Part shown: piece by piece, positions 1 through 6,976 of the stretch
Layout of the letters: every line of letters starts with the position of its first letter
Numbering within the stretch: position 1 is the first letter of the stretch
NCBI GenBank assembly: GCA_014904985.1
Contig: MU129436.1
Span: forward strand, 1-14,103
DNA from: Hydnum rufescens UP504
Taxonomy: Eukaryota; Basidiomycota; Agaricomycetes; Cantharellales; Hydnaceae
Reading direction: 5' to 3'
Length of the DNA stretch: 14,103 nt
Notes under the pieces: model-generated
The model's input: the letters and a program-made list of their open reading frames with translations, nothing else
Told to the model about the DNA's origin: nothing
Databases searched by the model: none
Made by a program: the position numbers and the translations under genes

Positions 1-153
1 GGTTTTGATGCAGAGGTGGACCGCGCGTGCGTGGACGATAGTGAATTGCATCTGTCAAACAGCTATTTGCAAAAACGTTGGCACTTTCGTAAAATTACGA
101 AAAAAAAGATGTCCATCTCAACATACCTCGAGCTCTTGACTTTTCGCCCTTGA
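1..153 (+). CDS. Possible C-terminal end of a gene entering from the left edge
   Basis: Frame 1 is open from the first base of the window to a TGA at 151-153, about 50 codons. The residues are mixed and polar, with a basic stretch near KITKKKMSIS and no recognisable domain. An open run of this length can occur by chance. An 8-bp perfect hairpin with a two-base loop (85-102) lies inside it, which fits noncoding DNA at least as well. Being cut by the window edge, it cannot be judged further. I do not recognise a product. Confidence 0.2.
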   Translation, partial: GFDAEVDRACVDDSELHLSNSYLQKRWHFRKITKKKMSISTYLELLTFRP

Positions 154-222
154 ACGAATTTGATCAGGGGTATTTGAAATGCCCTCTTCGGGCCACCCGA
201 GAATTCTTGGCGGCAGATCGCA

Positions 223-335
223 GATGGGGTACGGGGTATCCCCGTGAGGCCTCCGCGCAGCGGATGAGGTGCGGGGTGTCCCCGCGAGAGCCCCGCGCAG
301 TGGACGGGGTCTGCAGGGTGTCCTCGCAATATACA
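223..335. repeat. 40-bp tandem repeat, about 2.8 units, GC-rich
   Basis: Units start at 223, 263 and 303, each beginning GA(T/C)GGGGT or GATGAGGT and containing a GGGGTRTCCCCG-like core followed by CCGCGCAG. The third unit is truncated near 335. The 40-bp period is not a multiple of three, so the short frames across it on both strands are by-products of the repeat and not a repeat protein. Confidence 0.75.
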
Positions 336-375
336 CCTTGACTTATATACATAAAAAAATCATAATCCAGGCACC

Positions 376-660
376 TGGTGTATGGTGTAGAGGCCTGTAG
401 AGTGCTATTTTGAACAACCATGGTTCAAACCCCGGTCAAGTCCAAGTTCCGTGAAGCATTTGAATCAAGCGCCATCCGCTACTCGCGCATGGAACACGCA
501 AGATGTTGGGGAACCTGGATTTTGACTTCCCCGGACATCTTTCTACCTCCCCATTTCACTTCTATATGGACCACACCCGAAGTCAGGAATTTCCTTTTTT
601 GGAAATTCTGAGAATCTTCTTCAAATCAAGGCAAATAGCCTTTAAGACATATAAACTATA
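376..660 (+). mobile_element. tRNA-derived SINE-like retroposon, copy 1
   Basis: An RNA polymerase III type internal promoter is visible: an A-box-like TGGTGTAGAGG (383-393) and a B-box-like GGTTCAAACCC (422-432), about 40 bases apart as in tRNA genes. The rest does not fold as a functional tRNA. The downstream body matches, block by block, the reverse complement of 2700-2935: shared segments include GATGTTKGGGAA, ATATGGACCAC, GAAGTCAG, TTTCCTTTT and TCTTCTTCAAAT, ending in a related A/T-rich tail (TTTAARAYATA). Two copies sharing a tRNA-like head, a common body and an A/T-rich tail are the mark of a SINE family. The family name is unknown to me. The 63-residue frame inside it (420-611) is incidental. 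Confidence 0.6.
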
Positions 661-1050
661 ATGTTTTCTGCATCTAAGTGTTGTATTTATGCCCCTCAAT
701 CAACGTGCGCTGGTGTTGAGTTGCATTCCCGGTTTCTAAATCTGGATGTTGCGACGTGCTATTTGCCGAAATTTGCATTAAATTTTAATTTAAAATACCT
801 GAAAGGGATTCCCAGTTCTGTTTCAAGGCGAAAAGTCCTCAACTATCATACCTCCAGCTCCTTCCCAGTCGCGTGGTGGCTTTCTTCACACTTGGTCTCC
901 ACAAATGGCAGCAGTTAGGCCCTAAATCCGAGACTTTGGATCCGAATTACATAATGTATTATGAAATAATAATGGAAATCAAGTAAAATCTGATCATCTA
1001 TGCCGAATAACAACGCGAGAAAGCCACCATGACCACTGCACCTGTACCTA
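661..1050. other. No gene recognised
   Basis: This stretch holds an unremarkable 85-codon frame on the plus strand (661-918) without a recognisable domain, and an A/T-rich segment with TTAAATTTTAATTTAAAAT near 779-797. I see no RNA gene and no convincing coding signal. Confidence 0.5.
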
Positions 1051-1054
1051 CCGG

Positions 1055-1200
1055 AAAACCGAACTAGACGGGAGCCCGGCGGGTCGGGGTCGGGCTAGTT
1101 AGCACAGCGGTGCGGTGCAAGGCACGAGTGCTGCATACGCCGACTAGTGAAGGATCGGGTAGCGGCGACAAGCGCCAATCCCCGACTCTTAAGCCGGTCG
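1055..1200. mobile_element. GC-rich mobile-element scrap related to the right flank of the palindrome
   Basis: The segment 1058-1104 contains GGGAGCCCGGCGGGTCGG flanked by AACTAG and CTAGTT. Its reverse complement matches 6906-6962 over about 45 bases with a few differences. A second shared word, CCCCGACTCTTA, occurs at about 1178-1189 and again inside the outer block of the giant palindrome (about 6978-6989). Finding both words at two loci points to a dispersed, non-autonomous element family, but the relative orientation of the two words differs, so this is a rearranged or partial copy. Confidence 0.45.
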
Positions 1201-1432
1201 TCATGTGGATATTTTCCATCAAGTTGGTTTGTGTATGCTCAAGGGATAAAGACAGGTTTCAATTGAACTTGTGAGGAAAAGAAGGATGAAGGAGAAGAGA
1301 ATATGAAGCTTAGTATCGGAAGATGAAAGGAAGAACCATGTATACTACCCAAAGGAAATCATGCATACGTCCTAGGTCGCGTACAAATGTCGTGCGACAG
1401 TATGACACACTCAATGGCAAAACGGCCATTAC

Positions 1433-2038
1433 GTGCCCCACTGTAGATTATCTGCGATGCACTATCCTCACAGTGCCCGCGAACGTCAGGAAGACAAGCT
1501 GTGGACCGCACAAATCGTCTTTGGCAAGCGGGAAGTTTCAGCCCACACTCTTGAATATCAAAGAGAGGAAGATGTGGCGAGGAAACAAAAAGTGACGCAG
1601 CGTCGACAATATCGCGAATTAATCGACATAGCCGAGAGTCATGAAGGAGTCCTACTATTTGCGCGCTGCATATTCGCAGCCACATGGAGCCCGAGAGACA
1701 CCCACAATCGAGGAACGTAAGGCACTCCTCCAAAAAGGATCATGGCGCTTACAGTCTCAGGAACAATGAGAACCGTATCCAAGGTATCCAATCCGAAACG
1801 AGAAGGCGAAACTGCATAATTCGATGTAAAGGACACTGTAGATTTGCCAATCATACAGAACCTTGTCGCCCCAGAACGTAGGGAAGCAGCCGCCGTCTGG
1901 GGCTTCGCCTCCAGACAGACCAAATTGGAGAGCATGGACGCTACGACTCTTCTCAACAGTCACGTATGGCAAGCTAGAAGGATTCGGATCGGAGGTGTGC
2001 GCGAGGAGGATTTGGGTCCGGTTCGGCCCAAATGATCC
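1433..2038 (+). pseudogene. Unrecognised reading frame with two internal stops
   Basis: One plus-strand frame runs from 1433 to a TGA at 2036-2038, interrupted only by TAA at 1718-1720 and 1817-1819. The first part is charged, with a helical-looking segment around residues 35-65 (EYQREEDVARKQKVTQRRQ). The last part is also charged (APERREAAAVWGFASRQTK). Around 1690-1770 a second frame gives a plausible continuation (PTIEERKALLQKGS), which would fit a frameshift. Minus-strand frames of 105-124 codons cover the same ground, so strand assignment is weak. No domain is recognised. It could be a decayed element protein or chance. Confidence 0.25.
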
Positions 2039-2271
2039 CTCAACGATGGGTTCGAAATCGGCTGTGGGGAGAGGCAATGAGAAAGGGTAATCCGAGGCGA
2101 TATTGAACCGTGACCATAATCAACCCGCTTGCGAGAGCAAAGCTTCCACGATCCATCCCCGCACCCGTAGCGGACCCTTCGACGAGGGAGCCCCATGAAC
2201 CCTAATTGCGCGGGTCAGCCCGTGCTAATGGCGATTTCACTGAGAAGCATTAATTCTCTCACCATACGAGG

Positions 2272-2449
2272 ACGTCATACATCCTATGATCCCGACTCAC
2301 CTGAAGCACCGGAGAAACATGGCGCGTAATGATTGCACAAATTCGAGTTCAAATTCAAATCAATGTCTATTGGCACCGTGGATCAAAGCCGTAATACATC
2401 CTACAATCCCTACTCACCTGAGCACTGGAGAAACACCGCCCGTAATAGC
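2272..2449. repeat. Direct repeat pair, about 60 bp, spaced 117 bp
   Basis: Copy one is about 2272-2331 and copy two about 2389-2449. Both read TACATCCTAYRATCCCKACTCACCTGARCACYGGAGAAACA with small differences, roughly 80 percent identical. The spacing of 117 bases is a multiple of three and both copies lie inside one 118-codon plus frame (2286-2642), so the repeat could be in a degenerate coding sequence. No domain is visible there. Confidence 0.55.
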
Positions 2450-2550
2450 TCATTTTCATTTTGATTCGTTTGGAGGCACACCTCAGGGATGCTGGAGGGA
2501 GGATAGGACGAAATCGATTCTAACGCTCACTGTATATCTTTTACTTACGG

Positions 2551-2634
2551 ACGGCAGCTCATATGAAGTTGAGGACTTTAGGCAACATCCGGAAGCAAAA
2601 ACCGGAAACTCGGCGCCACAACTCAACGCCGGCC
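2551..2634. repeat. Left arm of an inverted repeat flanking SINE-like copy 2
   Basis: The reverse complement of this segment matches 3049-3135. The best part is GCCGAGTTTCCGG, a short T-rich spacer, then TCCGGATGTTGCCYAAAGTC, at about 88 percent identity. A weaker match continues through CATATGA. The arms stand about 410 bases apart and enclose SINE-like copy 2. Confidence 0.65.
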
Positions 2635-2699
2635 GAAGGTGAGGGGTGTGTAAGTCGGTAAATACGGTATTTGGCTCGTAAAATTTACAGTATTAGGCT

Positions 2700-3008
2700 A
2701 TTAGTTATATTTTAAAGTTACTTGAGAAGTCCCAGGTGAATTTGAAGAAGATAATCGAACATTCCCAAAAAGGAAATATCTGACTTCTCGCGCGCGCAAG
2801 GGTGGTCCATATGGGGGATGAATGTGGAGTTGAGATAACGTTTGGAATAAGCTAAAAGGAGGTTTCCCAAACATCCTGCATGCTTCACGGCGGAACACCG
2901 GGATGGGCGCTTAATTTGATCTCTTGACTTGCACAGGTTTCGAACCGGGGAAATGCAAAAACAATACATTGCAACCGCACATCAGCCACTACACTACAGT
3001 GGTGATCA
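2700..3008 (-). mobile_element. tRNA-derived SINE-like retroposon, copy 2
   Basis: Read on the minus strand, an A-box-like TAGTGTAGTGG (2986-2996) and a near-perfect B box GGTTCGAAACC (2936-2946) lie about 40 bases apart. The body runs leftward to about 2700 and matches copy 1 (376-660), including ATATGGACCAC, GAAGTCAG, TTTCCTTTT and TCTTCTTCAAAT, and ends in a TTTAAAATATA-like tail. The head does not pair convincingly as a whole tRNA, so this is a retroposon rather than a tRNA gene. The promoter boxes are better preserved than in copy 1. Beyond the tail, at 2658-2698, lie short A/T palindromes (AAATACGGTATTT and GTAAAATTTAC) that are not shared with copy 1. Confidence 0.65.
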
Positions 3009-3048
3009 CAGCCAACCCTAATTTCGTATGTATATAACATCATCTGGA

Positions 3049-3135
3049 TCCGCCGCCGAGTTGCTGGGCGAGCCGAGTTTCCGGATTTGCATCCGGATGT
3101 TGCCCAAAGTCAATTACTCTCATATGATGGTCGGT
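3049..3135. repeat. Right arm of an inverted repeat flanking SINE-like copy 2
   Basis: This is the partner of 2551-2634 in inverted orientation. It ends close to the outer limit of the giant palindrome (about 3168), so two nested or adjacent inverted-repeat structures lie side by side here. Confidence 0.65.
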
Positions 3136-3211
3136 TGGCCCGGCAGGCACATGATGAAATACCAAATCCGGTGGCACAGCCGTGGACGCGACACCGTGAC
3201 GACGAAATGCT

Positions 3212-3248
3212 CCCTAAAACCCTCTCTTACTTACGTAAGAGTCGGGGA
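3212..3248. repeat. 37-bp block identical to the reverse complement of 6977-7013
   Basis: The block begins CCCTAAAACCCTCTC and ends GAGTCGGGGA, and is identical in both arms although the inner arms have diverged. It contains CTTACTTACGTAAG, a self-complementary stretch that can form a 7-bp stem. It could be the terminal inverted repeat of an element, or simply the best preserved part of the duplication. Confidence 0.8.
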
Positions 3249-3535
3249 GAGCGGAGACAGCCGAAGCTTGCTTCCGCCACTTCTTCAACTCTCGTCTCTG
3301 CTCTTGCGGCCTGGAGCCAGGGGGAGACACATCCATCTCTTCTTTTGCCTCCCTCCCACCCAGCTTGCTGATAATGGTCTCCATTGGTGCTAAATCGTGA
3401 GTCCCGCCCGCCCGCACAGTCGGGCCGGGTGCCGGGTGCTCACGTGCCAAATTGCCTTTGGCAATTTTCACACTCCCGCACCAGTGGGGACTCAGCATGT
3501 TGGATTAAGTAAGAATGTCGTAACAACGACTTCAC
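3249..3535. other. Insert private to the left arm, with GC-rich hairpin
   Basis: The right arm has only 66 unrelated bases at this point. The left insert includes an imperfect GC-rich palindrome bounded by GTGAG and GCTCAC (3397-3443), a clean 8-bp hairpin AAATTGCC-ttt-GGCAATTT (3449-3467), and a 94-codon minus-strand frame (3214-3498). The centre of that frame is strongly charged (PQEQRRELKKWRKQ) but has no recognised domain. The pattern fits insertion of a small non-autonomous element after the arms formed. Confidence 0.5.
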
Positions 3536-3707
3536 TAGTCCCAGATCTTTTAATCCCACAACCCATCAACCACCCATGGGTGTTACAAATCCAGTCAAAT
3601 TAACCAATATAAAGACCGCGCAAAGCATGCAACAGAAAAATAGCCCTTAAGGCCGTCCGTTAATGTCCTTATATAGTGGGCACACGGACTTATGCTTGAG
3701 GCCATCG

Positions 3708-3741
3708 CCTTGGTCGTTCTCGAAGAGAGAACAACCCAAGG
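3708..3741. repeat. 34-base imperfect hairpin, left arm copy
   Basis: The outer stem CCTTGG/CCAAGG and inner stem GTTCTC/GAGAAC surround a five-base loop GAAGA. The same hairpin is unchanged in the right arm at 6719-6752. The inner part also reads as TTCNNGAA, the core of a heat-shock element, but that short word alone is weak evidence. Confidence 0.6.
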
Positions 3742-3980
3742 TGTTTCCCACGCACTCGCAACAGCCTCTGCTATAGCCTGAAAACCCTCTATTCTGTCTT
3801 TAAGTTGCATTTCCTGATTAGGAAGTCACGTGCTCAGTGCCCTTCCACTTCGCACTCCCTAGTCCACTGCAGGCCCCCAAATTTTCAGGAGGATATGCTA
3901 ACCAGGCTGCACCAATATTCTAACTTACAATATTTAGGTACAGTATCTAAATACAGTCTATTTTATGAAAATTAAACTTT

Positions 3981-3995
3981 AAAAAAAAAAAAAAA
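3981..3995. repeat. A15 homopolymer tract, left arm
   Basis: The tract mirrors T17 at 6470-6486 in the other arm. Read outward from the palindrome axis both are T runs, which would stop RNA polymerase III. Read inward they are A tracts like a retroposon tail. The sequence does not settle which applies. Confidence 0.6.
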
Positions 3996-4056
3996 CACGC
4001 GACCAGTGCCCACAGGTACTGGCCACAACGGGTAAATGTCTGGAGGGGTAAAGGAC

Positions 4057-4104
4057 ACCCAGGAGCCCCTGCACACCAATTTCGGTGTGCAGAGGCTCCA
4101 GGGT
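4057..4104. repeat. 21-bp stem hairpin, left arm
   Basis: Arms 4057-4077 and 4084-4104 pair at 19 of 21 positions around a six-base loop. The counterpart at 6361-6408 pairs at only 16 of 21. Further small hairpins surround it, for example CCAGTGCC/GGTACTGG at about 4002-4021. Confidence 0.65.
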
Positions 4105-4286
4105 TGCCGCGGTTTTCGTCTTATCGTCCTGGTACTTGGTTCTTGGGTACCGGACATAGAGTCCAGTGGCTGGGGACCCAGTGTCTCTTCTGATTGTCAT
4201 TTTTCTTCTTTTCGCCAGTTTTGTTGTCAGTGGGAGCCACCGCAACCCCGTCAACCTTGCACAATGTACAAGTCATGCAAATAACA

Positions 4287-4302
4287 CTGGCCCTTAGGCC
4301 AG
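4287..4302. repeat. Small hairpin with compensatory change, left arm
   Basis: The sequence is CTGGCC, loop CTTA, GGCCAG. In the right arm (6162-6177) the stem is CCGGCC/GGCCGG around the same loop. The second pair has therefore changed on both sides, from T-A to C-G or the reverse, keeping the stem intact. Confidence 0.65.
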
Positions 4303-4397
4303 CACTATTCCCACCACTCGTATATCATGGGGGGTTGAACATGGGGTAGAGAGGTGGGGGGCAAGATCTTGGGCCCAGATGTCGCCAGATGAGGGAC

Positions 4398-4508
4398 CTG
4401 TAGATTGGAAGAGGTATTGGTTAGTAAAAAAAATCGAAAGTGGGGCAAAAAGAGTGGCCAAAGCCACTCTTTTTGCCTAAATGTACATAATAAAAGGAGG
4501 GGGCTCAC
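4398..4508 (-). other. Intron-like segment containing a hairpin, left arm
   Basis: On the minus strand a donor GTGAGC (starting at 4508), a branch-site-like ACTAAC, a pyrimidine-rich run and an acceptor CTACAG frame a 111-base segment. Inside is a perfect 15-bp hairpin, GGCAAAAAGAGTGGC paired with GCCACTCTTTTTGCC across a four-base loop. All these elements recur in the right arm. The sequence flanking the segment has stops in the joined frames, so a protein product is not shown; it could belong to a noncoding transcript. Confidence 0.45.
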
Positions 4509-4512
4509 CTAG

Positions 4513-4821
4513 TCACCACACTCTAGGGCTCCTGGGGTGTGGTGATGTGTCCTGGGCTTGTCGGCTGTTCCGTTCATTCGTTCGGTCAAACCGGCAACTT
4601 CCGATACAACACAACGCCGGCAATTGCTCGGATTGAAAAGGTGCTGGAGCAGCCACTAAAGGAAACAACACACTGCAGTTAGGATGGGTATATATATGAC
4701 ATACATGTAATACAAGGTCAATTTTCATCGGACAGAACAAGGAGGAACACCAAAAATGAGCAAGTTTCACATAGGGCCTATATTGCCATCTTGAAAAATG
4801 ATTTAAGGGGGTTCTGTGCAT
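4513..4821 (-). pseudogene. Unrecognised 102-codon frame, left arm
   Basis: This frame reads outward on the minus strand and has a mirrored counterpart at 5696-5953 in the right arm. The two translations are clearly related over their shared part (for example TNERNSRQAQDTSPHPRSP) and end at equivalent stops. The left copy extends further at its N-terminus. No domain is recognised. The pair may only reflect duplicated noncoding DNA, since a splice-acceptor-like CCTTTAG cuts through the middle of the frame. Confidence 0.25.
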
Positions 4822-5695
4822 CAGATTGGTCCCATTTTTAATATGCTACTTATACATATGTCTTATATTATTATAATATATCAGGAGAATCTCCCCTGTA
4901 GTTTTAAAATCTGTCAATCCCATATATGCCACCCCCCCTTAAGGGTGTCACATCATATCTGACAGTTGGGAGGCCAGGTTTTTTCCTGTTTAGTCATCTA
5001 TGTATGTAATGGACACCATCTCCTTCCATTCCTGGGCTTTATATGCCTTAGGGCTGGGCAAAAGTCAGGATTTCCTTATTTAGGTATGTGTGTTTCCAAC
5101 CTTGTGGGCTTGGATCCTAATATTGAAGGGTAATGTCCAGGATTTGTAGTCTACTATGATATGTCTATGTAACCGGGACATTTCTGGAGTTATATCCTGA
5201 ATTATGATCTTCAGAGTAATTCTGTAAGTGGTCCACTTACAGAAGTGCCGTTACTCTGAAAATCATAATTCAGGATATATCTCCATAAATGTCCCGGTTA
5301 CATAGACATATCATAGTAGACTAAAATCCTGGACATTACCCCTCAATATTAGGATCCAAGCCCACAAGGTTGGAAACACACATACCTAAATAAGGAAATC
5401 CTGACTTTTGCCCAGCCCTAGGGCATATAAAGCCCAGTAATGGAAGGAAATGGTGTCCATTACGTACATAGATGACTAAACAGCAAAAAACCTGGCCTCC
5501 CAACTGTCAGATACGATATGACACCCTTACGGGGGGGCATATATGGGATTGACAGATTTTAAAACTACAGGGGAGATTCTCCTGATAGATTATAATAATA
5601 TAAGACATATGTATAAGTAGCATATTAAAAATGGGACCAATCTGATGCACAGAACCCCCTTAAATCATTTTTCAAGATGACAATATAGGCCCTAT

Positions 5696-5953
5696 GTGAA
5701 ACTTGCTCATTTTTGGTGTTCCTCCTTGTTCTGTCTGATAAAAATTGACCTTGTATTATATATATGTCATAGTCATACTCATCCTAACTACAGTGTGTTG
5801 TTTCCTTTAGTGGCTGCTTCAGCACCTTTTCAATCCGGGCAATTGTCGGCGTTGCGTTGTATCGGAAGTTGCCGGTTTGAACGAACGAATGAACGGAACA
5901 GCCGACAAGCCCAGGACACATCACCACACCCCAGGAGCCCTGGAGCGTGGTGA
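5696..5953 (+). pseudogene. Unrecognised 85-codon frame, right arm
   Basis: This is the mirror image of 4513-4821, reading outward on the plus strand and ending at TGA 5951-5953, just before the donor-like GTAAGC at 5958. A fungal-style branch site (CTAAC) and acceptor (CCTTTAG, ending about 5809) lie within it, so the first half may be intronic. No domain is recognised. Confidence 0.25.
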
Positions 5954-5957
5954 CTAG

Positions 5958-6067
5958 GTAAGCCCCCTCTTTTTATTATGTACATTTAGGCAAAAAGAGT
6001 GGCTTTGGCCACTCTTTTTGCCCCACTTTCGATTTTTTTTACTAACAATACCTCTTCCAATCTACAG
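5958..6067 (+). other. Intron-like segment containing a hairpin, right arm
   Basis: Donor GTAAGC (5958), ACTAAC branch-like site near 6040, acceptor CTACAG ending at 6067, length 110 bases. The internal 15-bp hairpin is identical to that of the left arm. The donor differs (GTAAGC here, GTGAGC in the left arm), but both are acceptable fungal donors. The signals are as good as in real fungal introns, yet joined frames soon hit stops. Confidence 0.45.
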
Positions 6068-6349
6068 GTCCCTCATCTGGCGACATCTGGGTCCAAGATC
6101 TTGCCCCCTGCCTCTCTACCCCATGTTCAACCCCCCATGATATACGAGTGGTGGAATAGCGCCGGCCTAAGGGCCGGTGTTATTTGCATGACTTGTACAT
6201 TGTGTAAGGTTGACGGGGTTCCGGTGGCTCCCACTGACAACAAAACCGGCGAAAAGAAGAAAAATGACGATCAGAAGAGACACTGGGTCCGGCAGCCACT
6301 GGACTCTATGTCCGGTACCCAAGAACCAAGTACCAGGACGAAAAGATGA
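5999..6349 (+). pseudogene. Unrecognised 116-codon frame, right arm
   Basis: The first third lies inside the intron-like segment. After the acceptor at 6067 the frame continues for about 90 codons with CMTCTLCK and a lysine-rich part (TGEKKKNDDQK). In the left arm the equivalent frame (4305-4508, minus strand) is cut short by an extra G in GTGGTGGGAATAG where the right arm has GTGGTGGAATAG. Either the right copy is the more ancestral or neither codes. No family is recognised. Confidence 0.25.
6162..6177. repeat. Small hairpin with compensatory change, right arm
   Basis: The sequence is CCGGCC, loop TAAG, GGCCGG, extendable by a G-T pair. It is the counterpart of 4287-4302, from which it differs by a paired substitution that keeps the stem. 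Confidence 0.65.
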
Positions 6350-6360
6350 AAACCGCGGCA

Positions 6361-6408
6361 ACCCTGGAGCCGCTGCACACCGAAATTGGTGTGTGTGGGC
6401 TCCTGGGT
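6361..6408. repeat. 21-bp stem hairpin, right arm, partly eroded
   Basis: Arms 6361-6381 and 6388-6408 pair at 16 of 21 positions. The left-arm copy (4057-4104) pairs at 19 of 21, so here the structure has decayed rather than been maintained. Confidence 0.5.
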
Positions 6409-6469
6409 GTCCTTTACCCCTCCAGACATTTACCCGTTGTGGCCAGTACCTGTAGGCACTGGTCGCGTG

Positions 6470-6486
6470 TTTTTTTTTTTTTTTTT
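6470..6486. repeat. T17 homopolymer tract, right arm
   Basis: This mirrors A15 at 3981-3995; the two differ in length by two bases, as expected for independently drifting homopolymers. Confidence 0.6.
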
Positions 6487-6718
6487 AAAGTTTAATTTTC
6501 ATAAAATAGACTGTATTTAGATACTGTACCTAAATATTATAAGTTAGAATATTGGTGCAGCCTGGTTAGCATATCCTCCTGAAAATTTGGGGGCCTGTGG
6601 TGGACTAGGGAGTGGGAAGGCACTGAACATGTAATTTCCTAATCAGAAAATGCAACTTAAAGACAGAATAGAGGGTTTTCAGGTCATAGCAGAGGCTGTT
6701 GCGAGTGCGTGGGAAACA

Positions 6719-6752
6719 CCTTGGGTTGTTCTCTCTTCGAGAACGACCAAGG
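6719..6752. repeat. 34-base imperfect hairpin, right arm copy
   Basis: It is the exact counterpart of 3708-3741 and keeps both stems although neighbouring sequence has diverged. Confidence 0.6.
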
Positions 6753-6976
6753 TAATCAAGCATAAGTCCGTGTGGCCACTATATAAGGAAATTAACGGAC
6801 GGCCTTAAGGGCTATTTTTCCGTTCCGCGCTCGAGCGGTCTTTATATTGGTCAATTTGACTAGATTTGTAATACCCGCGGGTGGTTGATGGGTTGTGGGA
6901 TCTGGGGCTAAAGCCTGACCGACCCGCCGGGCTCCCATCTAGTTAGTCCGGTTTACAGGTGGACGACTGGCACATT

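Larger units (their letters stand above)
3168..5231. repeat. Left arm of a giant imperfect palindrome
   Basis: The arm pairs with 5233-7091. The centre is a perfect 10-bp arm pair (5222-5231 / 5233-5242) around base T5232. From there outward the match is continuous to about 3536. In the 200 bases next to the axis I count roughly eight substitutions or small indels. Further out, around 3600-3880, divergence is higher, with indels of up to about 12 bases. Outside 3536 the arms differ by private inserts, then match again exactly over 3212-3248, and weakly to 3168 (GGCACAGCCGTGGAC against GGCACAGCCATGGAC). Several percent divergence with indels argues for an old inverted duplication or fold-back type element. 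Confidence 0.9.

Noticed and set aside
63..421. Several short frames on both strands over the 40-bp repeat
   Set aside because: They arise from the GC-rich tandem repeat and shift register from unit to unit.
376..445. Functional tRNA gene
   Set aside because: A and B boxes are present but no acceptor stem or anticodon arm forms, and the downstream body repeats at 2700-2935.
2936..3000. Functional tRNA gene on the minus strand
   Set aside because: The boxes are excellent, but the acceptor arms do not pair, and the unit is a family copy with a 3' body and A/T tail.
3212..3225. Telomere-like CCCTAAAACCCT
   Set aside because: There are only two imperfect units, mirrored in the other arm; this is too little for an interstitial telomere tract.
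3534..6910. Mariner-type element with TA target duplication at the core palindrome ends
   Set aside because: TA does flank GTCCCAGATC and its mirror, but a TA dinucleotide is trivial, the inverted match continues outside these points, and no transposase frame is present.
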